Shown here piece after piece: positions 9,351 to 23,574 of a stretch of 64,000 nucleotides of DNA. Under the pieces are notes generated by a model, which made no database searches, had not been told where the DNA came from, and worked only from the letters and a program-made list of their open reading frames with translations. The DNA is taken from NCBI GenBank assembly GCA_027186245.1, contig CP114481.1:20181501-20245500 (forward strand), given 5' to 3'. The position numbers were made by a program, and so were the translations under genes. Every line of letters begins with the position of its first letter. Within the stretch, counting starts at the first letter, position 1. Source of the stretch: Coriaria nepalensis. Taxonomy: Eukaryota > Streptophyta > Magnoliopsida > Cucurbitales > Coriariaceae.

Positions 9351-11066
9351 ATGTATTTGATTTATCTTATATTTATTTTAATGAGTCTTTTCAATACAAT
9401 AAATCATTTGGAAGCAATTAGAGCGAATACTATTTTCGCATTTCAAACACGACTTTCTCGCCAAGGTTGCATATGATTTTTTGAAGGCAAGTATGAATTT
9501 GTTTAATCTTAGAGTCATCATCTCAATGACTCTTTCAAAGTCACTAATTCGTTTGAACACAATTAAAATGAATTCTATTTCCGCACTTCGAACCCGACTT
9601 TCGTACATAACTTGCTAATGATCATTTAAGGGCAAGTTTGTGTTTGTTTTATTTGAGATTCATGTCAATGAGTCTTTTCAAGTCACTAATGCATTTGAAA
9701 AAAATTCAAATGAATTCTATTTTTACACTTTAAACACTACTTTCGCGGATCACTTGTTGATAATCTTTTTAAGACAAGTATGCATTTGATTAATCATATA
9801 TTTATTTCAATGAGTCTTTTCAAGACAATAAATAATTTGGAAGCCATTGGAGCGAATACTATTTTCGCAATTCAGACACGACTTTCGCGCATAGCTTGCA
9901 TATTATTTTTTGAACGCAAGTATGAATTTGTTTTATTTTAGTGTCATTATCTCAATGACTTTTTGAAAGTCACGAATTCATTTGAAAGCAATTAAAATGA
10001 ATTCTATTTTCGCACTCCGAACACGACTTTCGTACATAACTTGCTAATGATCATTTAAGGGCAAGTATGCGTTTGTTTTATTTGAGATTCATGTCAATGA
10101 GTCTTTTAGAGTCACTAATGCTTTTGAAAAAAATTCAAATGAATTCTATTTTTACACTTTAACCACTACTTTCGCGGATCACTTGTTGATAATATTTTTA
10201 AGACAAGTATGCATTTGATTTATCATATATTTATTTCAATGAGTTTTTTCAAGACGATAAATCATTTGGAAGCCATTGGAGCGAATACTATTTTCGCATT
10301 CCAAACACGACTTTCTCGCCTAGGTTGCATATGATTTTTTGAGGGCAAGTATGAATTTGTTTAATCTTAGAGTCATCATCTCAATGACTCTTTCAAAGTC
10401 ACTAATTCATTTGAACACAATTAAAATGAATTCTATTTTCGCACTTCGAACCCGACTTTCGTACATAACTGGCTAATGATCATTTAAGGGCAAGTATGCG
10501 TTTGTTTTATTTGAGATTCATGTCAATGAGTCGTTTCAAGTCACTAATGCATTTGAAAAAAATTCAAATGAATTCTATTTTTACACTTTAAACACTACTT
10601 TCGCGGATCACTTGTTGATAATCTTTTTAAGACAAGTATGCATTTGATTTATCATATATTTATTTCAATGAGTCTTTTCAAGACAATAAATCATTTGGAA
10701 GCCATTGGAGCGAATACTATTTTCGCATTTCAAACACGACTTTCGCGCATAGCTTGCATATTATTTTTTGAACGCAAGTATGAATTTGTTTTATTTTAGT
10801 GTCATTAATTCAATGACTTTTCGAAAGTCACGAATTCATTTGAATGCAATTAAAATGAATTCTATTTTCGCACTCCGAACATGACTTTCGTACATAACTT
10901 GCTAATGATCATTTAAGGGCAAGTATGCGTTTGTTTTATTTGAGATTCATGTCAATGAGTCTTTTAGAGTCACTAGTGCATTTGAAAAAAATTCAAATGA
11001 ATTCTATTTTTACACTTTAAACACTACTTTCGCGGATCACTTGTTGATAATCTTTTTAAGACAAGT
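9351..11066. repeat. 4-unit higher-order repeat, copy 2 (1716 bp)
   Basis: Second copy of the 7635 block; all its rare marks recur 1716 bp downstream, including ACTAGTGC (9256 and 10972). I saw no difference in the parts compared by eye. The copy ends inside a C subunit, where GTACGCATT with CGGTAC replaces GTATGTATT with CAATAC. Confidence 0.92.
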
Positions 11067-12021
11067 ACGCATTTGATTTATCTTATATTTATTCTAATGA
11101 GTCTTTTCGGTACAATAAATCATTTGGAAGCCATTGGAGCGAATACTATTTTCGCATTTTAAACACGACTTTCACGCCTAGCTTGCATATGATTGTTTGA
11201 GGGCAAGTATGAATTTGTTTAAGCTTAGAGTCATCATCTCAATGACTCTTTCAAAGTCACTAATTCATTTGAACACAATTAAAATGAATTCTATTTCCGC
11301 ACTTCGAACCCGACTTTCGTACATAACTTGCTAATGATCATTTAAGGGCAAATATGTGTTTGTTTTATTTGAGATTCATGTCAATGAGTCTTTTCAAGTC
11401 ACTAATGCATTTGAAAAAAATTCAAATGAATTCTATTTTTACACTTTAAACACTACTTTCGCGGATCACTTGTTGATAATCTTTTTAAGACAAGTATGCA
11501 TTTGATTTATCTTATATTTATTTTAATGAGTCTTTTCAATACAATAAATCATTTGGAAGCAATTAGAGCGAATACTATTTTCGCATTTCAAACACGACTT
11601 TCTCGCCAAGCTTGCATATGATTTTTTGAAGGCAAGTATGAATTTGTTTAATCTTAGAGTCATCATCTCAATGACTCTTTCAAAGTCACTAATTCGTTTG
11701 AACACAATTAAAATGAATTCTATTTCCGCACTTCGAACCCGACTTTCGTACATAACTTGCTAATGATCATTTAAGGGCAAGTATGCGTTTGTTTTATTTG
11801 AGATTCATGTCAATGAGTCTTTTCAAGTCACTAATGCATTTGAAAAAAATTCAAATGAATTCTATTTTTACACTTTAAACACTACTTTCGCGGATCACTT
11901 GTTGATAATCTTTTTAAGACAAGTATGCATTTGATTTATCATATATTTATTTCAATGAGTCTTTTCAAGACAATAAATCATTTGGAAGCCATTGGAGCGA
12001 ATACTATTTTCGCATTTCAAA
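11067..12021. repeat. Transitional units
   Basis: Two and a fraction units between higher-order blocks. The unit at 11164 is A2 with GTTTGAGGGC and GTTTAAGCTTAG, like the 2-7 kb zone. The unit at 11593 is the CTCGCC form and shares AGCAATTAGAGCG with the 7.7 and 9.4 kb units, at 2145 bp from the latter. Confidence 0.75.
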
Positions 12022-13736
12022 CACGACTTTCGCGCATAGCTTGCATATTATTTTTTGAACGCAAGTATGAATTTGTTTTATTTTAGTGTCATTAATTCAA
12101 TGACTTTTTGAAAGTCACGAATTCACTTGAAAGCAATTAAAATGAACTCTATTTTCGCACTTCGAACCAGACTTTCGTACATAACTTGCTAATTATCATT
12201 TAAGGGCAAGTATGCGTTTGTTTTATTTGAGAATCATGTCAATGAGTCTTTTCAAGTCACTAATGCATTTGAAAAAAATTCGTATGAATTCTATTTTTAC
12301 ACTTTAAACACTACTTTCGCGGATCACTTGTTGATAATCTTTTTAGGACAAGTATGCATTTGATTTATCTTATATTTATTTTAATGAGTCTTTTCAATAC
12401 AATAAATCATTTGGAAGCCATTGGAGCGAATACTATTTCCGCATTTCAAACACGACTTTCGCGCATAGCTTGCATATTATTTTTTGAACGCAAGTATGAA
12501 TTTGTTTTATTTTAGTGTCATTATCTCAATGACTTTTTGAAAGTCACTAATTCATTTGAAAGAGATTAAAATGAATTCTATTTTCACACTTCGAACCCGA
12601 CCTTCGTACATAACTTGCTAATGATCATTTAAGGGCAAGTCTGCGTTTGGTTTATTTGAGATTCATGTCAATGAGTCTTTTCAAGTCACTAATGCATTTG
12701 AAAACAATTCAAATGAATTTTATTTTTACATTTCAAACACTACTTTCGTGGATCACTTGTTGATGATTTTTTTAAGACAAGTATGCATTTGATTTATCCT
12801 ATATTTATTTCAATGAGTCTTTTCAAGACAATAAATCATTTAGAAGCAATTGGAGAGAATACTATTTTCGCATTTCAAACACGACTTTCACGCCTAGCTT
12901 GCATATGATTTTTTGAGGGCAAGTATGAATTTGTTTAATCTTAGAGTCATCATCTCAATGACTCTTTGAAAGTCACTAATTCATTTGAACAGAAATAAAA
13001 TGACTTCTATTTTCGCACTTCGAACCCTACTTTCGTACATAACTTGCTAATGATCATTTAAGGGCGAGTATGCGTTTGTTTTATTGGAGATTCATGTCAA
13101 TGAGTCTTTTCAAGTCACTAATGCATTTGAAAAAAATTCAAATGAATTCTATTTTTACATTTCAAACACTACTTTCGCGGATCACTTGTTGATGATCTTT
13201 TTAAGACAAGTATGCATTTGATTTATCATATATTTATTTCAATGAGTCTTTTCAAGACAATAAATCATTTGGAAGCCATGGGAGCGAATACTATTTTCGC
13301 ATTTCAAACACGACTTTTGCGCATAGCTTGCATATTTTTTTTGAATGCAAGTATGAATTTGTTTTATTTTAGTGTCATTATCTCAATGACTTTTTGAAAG
13401 TCACTAACTCATTTGAAAGCAATTAAAATGAATTCTATTTTCGCACTTCGAACCCGACTTTCGTACATAACTTGCTAATGATCATTTAAGGGCAAGTATG
13501 CGTTTGTTTTATTTGAGATTCATGTCAATGAGTCTTTTCAAGTCACTAATGCATTTGAAAAAAATTCAAATGAATTCTATTTTTACACTTTAAACACTAC
13601 TTTCGCGGATCACTTGTTGATAATCTTTTTAAGACAAGTATGCATTTGATTTATCTTATATTTATTTTAATGAGTCTTTTCAATACAATAAATCATTTGG
13701 AATCCATTAGAGCGAATACTATTTCCGCATTTCAAA
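12022..13736. repeat. 4-unit block, copy 1 (1715 bp)
   Basis: Units at 12022, 12451, 12880 and 13309 (A1, A1, A2, A1). Marks: GAACCAGAC with ATTATC and TTCGTATGAATTC in B; GACCTTCG with AAAACAATTC; AATAAAATGACTTC with GAACCCTAC and TTGGAGATTC; and CTTTTGCGC with GAATGCAAG. Their order recurs from 13737 and again from 15881. One base is missing relative to 4 x 429. Confidence 0.88.
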
Positions 13737-15880
13737 CACGACTTTCGCGCATAGCTTGCATATTATTTTTTGAACGCAAGTATGAATTTGTTTTATTTTA
13801 CTGTCATTAATTCAATGACTTTTTGAAAGTCACGAATTCACTTGAAAGCAATTAAAATGAACACTATTTTCGCACTTCGAACCAGACTTTCGTACATAAC
13901 TTGCTAATTATCATTTAAGGGCAAGTATGCGTTTGTTTTATTTGAGAATCATGTCAATGAGTCTTTTCAAGTCACTAATGCATTTGAAAAAAATTCGTAT
14001 GAATTCTATTTTTACACTTTAAACACTACTTTCGCGGATCACTTGTTGATAATCTTTTTAGGACAAGTATGCATTTGATTTATCTTATATTTATTTTAAT
14101 GAGTCTTTTCAATACAATAAATCATTTGGAAGCCATTGGAGCGAATACTATTTCCGCATTTCAAACACGACTTTCGCGCATAGCTTGCATATTATTTTTT
14201 GAACGCAAGTATGAATTTGTTTTATTTTAGTGTCATTATCTCAATGACTTTTTGAAAGTCACTAATTCATTTGAAAGCAATTAAAATGAATTCTATTTTC
14301 ACACTTCGAACCCGACCTTCGTACATAACTTGCTAATGATCATTTAAGGGCAAGTCTACGTTTGTTTTATTTGAGATTCATGTCAATGAGTCTTTTCAAG
14401 TCACTAATGCATTTGAAAACAATTCAAATGAATTTTATTTTTACATTTCAAACACTACTTTCGTGGATCACTTGTTGATGATTTTTTTAAGACAAGTATG
14501 CATTTGATTTATCATATATTTATTTCAATGAGTCTTTTCAAGACAATAAATCATTTAGAAGCAATTGGAGAGAATACTATTTTCGCATTTCAAACACGAC
14601 TTTCACGCCTAGCTTGCATATGATTTTTTGAGGGCAAGTATGAATTTGTTTAATCTTAGAGTCATCATCTCAATGACTCTTTGAAAGTCACTAATTCATT
14701 TGAACAGAAATAAAATGACTTCTATTTTCGCACTTCGAACCCTACTTTCGTACATAACTTGCTAATGATCATTTAAGGGCAAGTATGCGTTTGTTTTATT
14801 GGAGATTCATGTCAATGAGTCTTTTCAAGTCACTAATGCATTTGAAAAAAATTCAAATGAATTCTATTTTTACATTTCAAACACTACTTTCGCGGATCAC
14901 TTGTTGATGATCTTTTTAAGACAAGTATGCATTTGATTTATCATATATTTATTTCAATGAGTCTTTTCAAGACAATAAATCATTTAGAAGCAATTGGAGA
15001 GAATACTATTTTCGCATTTCAAACACGACTTTCACGCCTAGCTTGCATATGATTTTTTGAGGGCAAGTATGAATTTGTTTAATCTTAGAGTCATCATCTC
15101 AATGACTCTTTGAAAGTCACTAATTCATTTGAACAGAAATAAAATGACTTCTATTTTCGCACTTCGAACCCTACTTTCGTACATAACTTGCTAATGATCA
15201 TTTAAGGGCAAGTATGCGTTTGTTTTATTGGAGATTCATGTCAATGAGTCTTTTCAAGTCACTAATGCATTTGAAAAAAATTCAAATGAATTCTATTTTT
15301 ACATTTCAAACACTACTTTCGCGGATCACTTGTTGATGATCTTTTTAAGACAAGTATGCATTTGATTTATCATATATTTATTTCAATGAGTCTTTTCAAG
15401 ACAATAAATCATTTGGAAGCCATTGGAGCGAATACTATTTTCGCATTTCAAACACGACTTTTGCGCATAGCTTGCATATGTTTTTTGAATGCAAGTATGA
15501 ATTTGTTTTATTTTAGTGTCATTATCTCAATGACTTTTTGAAAGTCACTAACTCATTTGAAAGCAATTAAAATGAATTCTATTTTCGCACTTCGAACCCG
15601 ACTTTCGTACATAACTTGCTAATGATCATTTAAGGGCAAGTATGCGTTTGTTTTATTTGAGATTCATGTCAATGAGTCTTTTCAAGTCACTAATGCATTT
15701 GAAAAAAATTCAAATGAATTCTATTTTTACACTTTAAACACTACTTTCGCGGATCACTTGTTGATAATCTTTTTAAGACAAGTATGCATTTGATTTATCT
15801 TATATTTATTTTAATGAGTCTTTCCAATACAATAAATCATTTGGAATCCATTGGAGCGAATACTATTTCCGCATTTCAAA
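13737..15880. repeat. Same block expanded to 5 units (2144 bp)
   Basis: Repeats the 12022 block but with its A2 unit present twice, at 14595 and 15024. The two neighbours look the same throughout, including AGAAGCAATTGGAGAGAAT, AATAAAATGACTTC and GAACCCTAC. This is a single-unit tandem duplication caught in the act. Confidence 0.88.
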
Positions 15881-17590
15881 CACGACTTTCGCGCATAGCT
15901 TGCATATTATTTTTTGAACGCAAGTATGAATTTGTTTTAATTTAGTGTCATTAATTCAATGACTTTTTGAAAGTCACGAATTCACTTGAAAGCAATTAAA
16001 ATGAACACTATTTTCGCACTTCGAACCAGACTTTCGTACATAACTTGCTAATTATCATTTAAGGGCATGTATGCGTTTGTTTTATTTGAGAATCATGTCA
16101 ATGAGTCTTTTCAAGTCACTAATGCATTTGAAAAAAATTCGTATGAATTCTATTTTTACACTTTAAACACTACTTTCGCGGATCACTTGTTGATAATCTT
16201 TTTAGGACAAGTATGCATTTGATTTATCTTATATTTATTTTAATGAGTCTTTTCAATACAATAAATCATTTGGAAGCCATTGGAGCGAATACTATTTCCG
16301 CATTTCAAACACGACTTTCGCGCATAGCTTGCATATTATTTTTTGAACGCAAGTATGAATTTGTTTTATTTTAGTGTCATTATCTCAATGACTTTTTGAA
16401 AGTCACTAATTCATTTGAAAGCAATTAAAATGAATTCTATTTTCACACTTCGAACCTGACCTTTGTACATAACTTGCTAATGATCATTTAAGGGCAAGTC
16501 TACGTTTGTTTTATTTGAGATTCATGTCAATGAGTCTTTTCAAGTCACTAATGCATTTGAAAACAATTCAAATGAATTTTATTTTTACATTTCAAACACT
16601 ACTTTCGTGGATCACTTGTTGATGATTTTTTTAAGACAACTATGCATTTGATTTATCATATATTTATTTCAATGAGTCTTTTCAAGACAATAAATCATTT
16701 AGAAGCAATTGGAGAGAATACTATTTTCGCATTTCAAACACGACTTTCACGCCTAGCTTGCATATGATTTTTTGAGGGCAAGTATGAATTTGTTTAATCT
16801 TAGAGTCATCATCTCAATGACTCTTTGAAAGTCACTAATTCATTTGAACAGAAATAAAATGACTTCTATTTTCGCACTTCGAACCCTACTTTCGTACATA
16901 ACTTGCTAATGATCATTTAAGGGCAAGTATGCGTTTGTTTTATTGGAGATTCATGTCAATGAGTCTTTTCAAGTCACTAATGCATTTGAAAAAAATTCAA
17001 ATGAATTCTATTTTTACATTTCAAACACTACTTTCGCGGATCACTTGTTGATGATCTTTTTAAGACAAGTATGCATTTGATTTATCATATATTTATTTCA
17101 ATGAGTCTTTTCAAGACAATAAATCATTTGGAAGCCATTGGAGCGAATACTATTTTCGCATTTCAAACACGACTTTTGCGCATAGCTTGCATATTTTTTT
17201 TGAATGCAAGTATGAATTTGTTTTATTTTAGTGTCATTATCTCAATGACTTTTTGAAAGTCACTAACTCATATGAAAGCAATTAAAATGAATTCTATTTT
17301 CGCACTTCGAACCCGACTTTCGTACATAACTTGCTAATGATCATTTAAGGGCAAGTATGCGTTTGTTTTATTTGAGATTCATGTCAATGAGTCTTTTCAA
17401 GTCACTAATGCATTTGAAAAAAATTCAAATGAATTCTATTTTTACACTTCAAACACTACTTTCGTGGATCACTTGTTGATGATCTTTTTAGGACAAGTAT
17501 GCATTTGATTTATCATTATTTCAATGAGTCTTTTCAAGACAATAAATCATTTGGAAGCCATTGGAGCGAATACTATTTTCGCATTTCAAA
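15881..17590. repeat. 4-unit block, copy 3
   Basis: Third copy of the 12022 series, back to four units. It has private changes such as AGGGCATGTATG, AACCTGACCTTTG and ACAACTATG. Its last C carries the first 5 bp deletion (TTATCATTATTTC near 17511), so the block is about 6 bp short of 1716. Confidence 0.85.
17511..17524. other. 5 bp deletion in subunit C, first of five
   Basis: TCATTATTTCAATG stands where other C subunits read TCATATATTTATTTCAATG, a loss of 5 bp. The same deletion recurs at about 21781, 23921, 25632 and 30346, always with TTAGGACAAG and TCGTGG upstream in the same C. The shared background means one event spread by duplication. Confidence 0.88.
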
Positions 17591-19719
17591 CACGACTTTC
17601 GCGCATAGCTTGCATATTATTTTTTGAACGCAAGTATGAATTTGTTTTATTTTAGTGTCATTAATTCAATGACTTTTTGAAAGTCACGAATTCACTTGAA
17701 AGCAATTAAAATGAACTCTATTTTCGCACTTCGAACCAGACTTCCGTACATAACTTGCTAATTATCATTTAAGGGAAAGTATGCATTTGTTTTATTTGAG
17801 ATTCATGTCAATGAGTCTTTTCAAGTCACTAATGCATTTGAAAAAAATTCAAATGAATTCTATTTTTACACTTTAAACACTACTTTCGCGGACCACTTGT
17901 TGATAATCTTTTTAAGACAAGTATGCATTTGATTTATCTTATATTTATTTTAATGAGTCTTTTCAATACAATAAATCATTTGGAAGCCATTGGAGCGAAT
18001 ACTATTTCCGCATTTCAAACACGACTTTCGCGCATAGCTTGCATATTATTTTTTGAACGCAAGTATGAATTTGTTTTATTTTAGTGTCATTAATTCAATG
18101 ACTTTTTGAAAGTCACGAATTCACTTGAAAGCAATTAAAATGAACTCTATTTTCGCACTTCGAACCAGACTTCCGTACATAACTTGCTAATTATCATTTA
18201 AGGGCAAGTATGCATTTGTTTTATTTGAGATTCATGTCAATGAGTCTTTTCAAGTCACTAATGCATTTGAAAAAAATTCAAATGAATTCTATTTTTGCAC
18301 TTTAAACACTACTTTCGCGGATCACTTGTTGATGATATTTTTAAGACAAGTATGCATTTGATTTATCATATATTTATTTCAATGAGTCGTTTCAAGACAA
18401 TAAATCATTTGGAAGCAATTGGAGCGAATACTATTTTCGCATTTCAAACACGACTTTCACGCCTAGCTTGCATATGATTTTTTGAGGGCAAGTATGAATT
18501 TGTTTAATCTTAGAGTCATCATCTCAATAACTCTTTGAAAGTCACTAATTCATTTGAACAAAATTAAAATGAATTCTATTTTCGCACTTCGAACCCGACT
18601 TTCGTACATAACTTGCTAATGATCATTTAAGGGCAAGTATGCGTTTGTTTTATTGGAGATTGATGTCAATGAGTCTTTTCAAGTCACTAATGCATTTGGA
18701 AAAAATTCAAATGAATTCTATTTTTACACTTAAAACACTACTTTCGCGGATCACTTGTTGATAATCTTTTTAAGACACGTATGCATTTGATTTATCATAT
18801 ATTTATTTCAATGAGTCTTTTCAAGACAATAAATCATTTGGAAGCCATTGGAGCGAATACTATTTTCGCATTTCAAACACGACTTTCGCGCATAGCTTGC
18901 ATATTATTTTTTGAATGCAAGTATGAATTTGTTTTATTTTAGTGTCATTAATTGAATGACTTTTTGAAAGTCACGAATTCACTTGAAAGCAATTAAAATG
19001 AACTCTATTTTCGCACTTCGAACCAGACTTTCGTACATAACTTGCTAATTATCATTTAAGGGCAAGTATGCATTTGTTTTATTTGAGATTCATGTCAATG
19101 AGTCTTTTCAAGTCACTAATGCATTTGAAAAAAAATTCAAATGAATTCTATTTTTACACTTTAAACACTACTTTCGCGGATCACTTGTTGATAATCTTTT
19201 TAAGACAAGTATGCGTTTGATTTATCTTATATTTATTTACAACAAATCATTTGGAAGCCATTGGAGCGAATACTATTTCCGCATTTCAAACACGACTTTC
19301 GCGCATAGATTGCATGTTATTTTTTGAACGCAAGTATGAATTTGTTTTATTTTAGTGTCATTATCTCAATGACTTTTTGAAAGTCACTAACTCATATGAA
19401 AGCAATTAAAATGAATTCTATTTTCGCACTTCGAACCCGACTTTCGTACATAACTTGCTAATGATCATTTAAGGGCAAGTATGCGTTTGTTTTATTTGAG
19501 ATTCATGTCAATGAGTCTTTTCAAGTCACTAATGCATTTGAAAAAAATTCAAATGAATTCTATTTTTACACTTCAAACACTACTTTCGTGGATCACTTGT
19601 TGATGATCTTTTTAGGACAAGTATGCATTTGATTTATCATATATTTATTTCAATGAGTCTTTTCAAGACAATAAATCATTTGGAAGCCATTGGAGCGAAT
19701 ACTATTTTCGCATTTCAAA
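17591..19719. repeat. Mixed units with a near-identical pair
   Basis: Units at 17591 and 18020 are a near-identical neighbour pair (GAACCAGACTTCCG, TATGCATTTG), differing for example by GGGAAAG against GGGCAAG. Then come an A2 unit at 18449 with TCAATAACTC and TTGGAGATTGATG, an A1 unit at 18878, and a short unit ending at 19290. The unit at 19291 resembles that at 17168 (CATATGAAAG). Confidence 0.8.
19128..19250. other. Shortest unit: 17 bp deletion in C
   Basis: In this unit, B has eight As rather than seven in the dyad loop (about 19128). C has lost 17 bp, so ATTTATTT is joined directly to ACAACAAATC near 19238, removing the TAATGAGTCTTTTCAAT segment. The unit is 413 bp. I saw this deletion nowhere else in the window, so it has not been amplified. 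Confidence 0.85.
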
Positions 19720-21434
19720 CACGACTTTCGCGCATAGCTTACATATTATTTTTTGAACGCAAGTATGAATTTGTTTTATTTTAGTGTCATTAATTCAATG
19801 ACTTTTTGAAAGTCACGAATTCACTTCAAAGCAATTAAAATGAACTCTATTTTCGCACTTCGAACTAGACTTTCGTACATAACTTGCTAATTATCATTTA
19901 AGGGCAAGTATGCGTTTGTTTTATTTGAGATTCATGTCAATGAGTCTTTTCAAGTCACTAATGCATTTGAAAAAAATTCAAATGAATTCTATTTTTACAC
20001 TTCAAACACTACTTTCGCAGATCACTTGTTGATAATCTTTTTAAGACAAGTATGCATTTGATTTATCATATATTTATTTCAATGAGTCTTTTCAAGACGA
20101 TAAATCATTTGGAAGCAATTGAAGCGAATACTATTTTCACATTTCAAACACGACTTTCTCGCCTAGCTTGCATATGATTTTTTGAAGCCAAGTATGAATA
20201 TGTTTAATCTTAGAGTCATCATCTCAATGACTCTTCAAAAGTCACTAATTCATTTGAACACAATTAAAATGAATTCTATTTCCGCATTTCGAACCCGACT
20301 TTCGTACATAACTTGCTAATGATCATTTAAGGGCAAGTATGTGTTTGTTTTATTTGAGATTCATGTCAATGAGTCTTTTCAAGTCACTAATGCATTTGAA
20401 AAAAATTCAAATGAATTCTATTTTTACACTTGAAACACTACTTTCGCGGATCACTTCTTGATAATCTTTTTAAGATAAGTATGCATTTGATTTATCATAT
20501 ATTTATTTCAATGAGTGTTTTCAAGACAATAAATCATTTGGAAGCCATTGGAGCGAATACTATTTTCGCATTTCAAACACGACATTCGCGCATAGCTTGC
20601 ATATTATTTTTTGAACGCAAGTATGAATTTGTTTTATTTTAGTGTCATTAATTCAATGACTTTTTGAAAGTCACGAATTCACTTGAAAGCAAATAAAATG
20701 AACTCTATTTTCGCACTTCGAACCAGACTTTCGTACATAACTTGCTAATCATCATTTAAGGGCAAGTATGCGTTTGTTTTATTTGAGATTCATGTCAATG
20801 AGTCTTTTCAAGTCACTAATGCATTTGAAAAAAATTCAAATGAATTCTATTTTTACACTTGAAACACTACTTTCGCGGATCACTTGTTGATAATCTTTTT
20901 AAGACAAGTATGCATTTGATTTATCATATATTTATTTCAATGAGTCTTTTCAAGACAATAAATCATTTGGAAGCCATTGGAGCGAATACTATTTTTGCAT
21001 TTCAAACACGACTTTCGCGCATAGCTTGCATATTATTTTTTGAATGCAAGTATGAATTTGTTTTGTTTTAGTGTCATTATCTCAATGACTTTTTGAAAGT
21101 CACTAACTCATTTGAAAGCAATTAAAATGAATTCTATTTTCGCACTTCGAACCCGACTTTCGTACATAACTTGCTAATGATCATTTAAGGGCAAGTATGC
21201 GTTTGTTTTATTTGAGATTCATGTCAATGAGTCTTTTCAGGTCACTAATGCATTTGAAAAGAATTCAAATGAATTCTATTTTTACACTTCAAACACTACT
21301 TTCGTGGATCACTGGTTGATGATCTTTTTAGGACAAGTATGCATTTGATTTATCATATATTTATTTCAATGAGTCTTTTCGAGACAATAAATATTTGGAA
21401 GCCATTGGAGCGAATACTATTTTCGCATTTCAAA
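19720..21434. repeat. Four units, A1/A2 mixed
   Basis: Units at 19720 (A1), 20149 (A2, CTCGCC with GAAGCCAAG and ATATGTTTAATC), 20578 and 21007 (A1). C subunits have ACTTGAAAC or ACTTCAAAC openings. GAAGCCAAG breaks the right arm of the shared dyad and first appears here. The last C has a 1 bp loss (AAATATTTGG near 21390). Confidence 0.78.
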
Positions 21435-23574
21435 CACGACTTTCGCGCATAGCTTGCATATTATTTTTTGAACGCAAGTATGAATTTGTTTTATTTTAGT
21501 GTCATTATCTCAATGACTTTTTGAAAGTCACTAACTCATATCAAAGCAATTAAAATGAATTCTATTTTCGCACTTCGAACCCGACTTTCGTACATAACTT
21601 GCTAATGATCATTTAAGGGCAAGTATGCGTTTGTTTTATTTGAGATTCATGTCAATGAGTCTTTTCAAGTCACTAATGCATTTGAAAAAAATTCAAATGA
21701 ATTCTATTTTTACACTTCAAACACTACTTTCGTGGATCACTTGTTGATGATCTTTTTAGGACAAGTATGCATTTGATTTATCATTATTTCAATGAGTCTT
21801 TTCAAGACAATAAATCATTTGGAAGCCATTGGAGCGAATACTATTTTCGCATTTCAAACACGACTTTCGCGCATAGCTTGCATATTATTTTTTGAACGCA
21901 AGTATGAATTTGTTTTATTTTAGTGTCATTAATTCAATGACTTTTTGAAAGTCACGAATTCACTTGAAAGCAATTAAAATGAACTCTATTTTGGCACTTC
22001 GAACCAGACTTTCGTACATAACTTGCTAATTATCATTTAAGGGCAAGTATGCGTTTGTTTTATTTGAGATTCATGTCAATGAGTCTTTTCAAGTCACTAA
22101 TGCATTTGAAAAAAATTCAAATGAATTCTATTTTTACACTTTAAACACTACTTTCGCGGATCACTTGTTGATAATCTTTTTAAGACAAGTATGCATTTGA
22201 TTTATCTTATATTTATTTTAATGAGTCTTTTCAATACAATAAATCATTTGGAAGCCATCGGAGCGAATACTATTTCCGCATTTCAAACACGACTTTCGCG
22301 CATAGCTTGCATATTATTTTTTGAACGCAAGTATGAATTTGTTTTATTTTAGTGTCATTATCTCAATGACTTTTTGAAAGTCACTAATTCATTTGAAACC
22401 AATTAAAATGAATTCTATTTTCACACTTTGAACCCAACTTTCGTACATAACTTGCTAATAATCATTTAAGGGCAAGTATGCGTTTGTTTTATTTGAGATT
22501 CATGTCAATGAGTCTTTTCAAGTCACTAATGCATTTGAAAAAAATTCAAATGAATTCTATTTTTACACTTTAAACACTACTTTCGCAGATCACTTGTTGA
22601 TAATCTTTTTAAGACAAGTACGCATTTGATTTATCTTATATTTATTTTAATGAGTCTTTTCAAGACGATAAATCATTTGGAAGCCATTGGAGCGAATACT
22701 ATTTCCGCATTTCAAACACGACTTTCGCGCATAGTTTGCATATTATTTTTCGAACGCAAGTATGAATTTGTTTTATTTTAGTGTCATTATCTCAATGACT
22801 TTTTGAAAGTCACTAATTCATTTGAAAGCAATTAAAATGAATTCTATTTTCACACTTCGAACCCGACTTTCGTACATAACTTGCTAATAATCATTTAAGG
22901 GCAAGTCTGCGTTTGTTTTATTTGAGATTCATGTCAATGAGTCTTTTCAAGTCACTAATGTATTTGAAAAAAATTCAAATGAATTCCATTTTTACATTTG
23001 AAACACTACTTTCGCGGATCACTTGTTGATAATCTTTTAAAGACAAGTATGCATTTGATTTATCATATATTTATTTCAATGAGTCTTTTCAAGACGATAA
23101 ATCATTTGGAAGCAATAGGAGCGAATACTATTTTCACATTTCAAACACGACTTTCTCGCCTAGCTTGCATATGATTTTTTGAAGCCAAGTATGAATATGT
23201 TTAATCTTAGAGTCATCATCTCAATGACTCTTCAAAAGTCACTAATTCATTTGAACACAATTAAAATGAATTCTATTTTCGCACTTCGAACCCGACTTTC
23301 GTACATAACTTGCTAATGATCATTTAAGGGCAAGTATGCGTTTGTTTTATTTGAGATTCATGTCAATGAGTCTTTTCAAGTCACTAATGCATTTGAAAAA
23401 AATTCAAATGAATTCTATTTTTAGACTTCAAACACTACTTTCGTGGATCACTTGTTGATGATCTTTTTAGGACAAGTATGCATTTGATTTATCATATATT
23501 TATTTCAATGAGTCTTTTCAAGACAATAAATCATTCGGAAGCCATTGGAGCGAATACTATTTTCGCATTTCAAA
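21435..23574. repeat. 5-unit higher-order repeat, copy 1 (about 2140 bp)
   Basis: Units at about 21435, 21858, 22287, 22716 and 23145: four A1 then one A2. Marks are the 5 bp deleted C, GAACCAGAC with ATTATC, GAAACCAATT with CTTTGAACCCAAC, TCGCAGATC with GTACGCATT, and GAATTCCAT with CTTTTAAAGAC. All recur in the next 2.1 kb. Confidence 0.88.
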
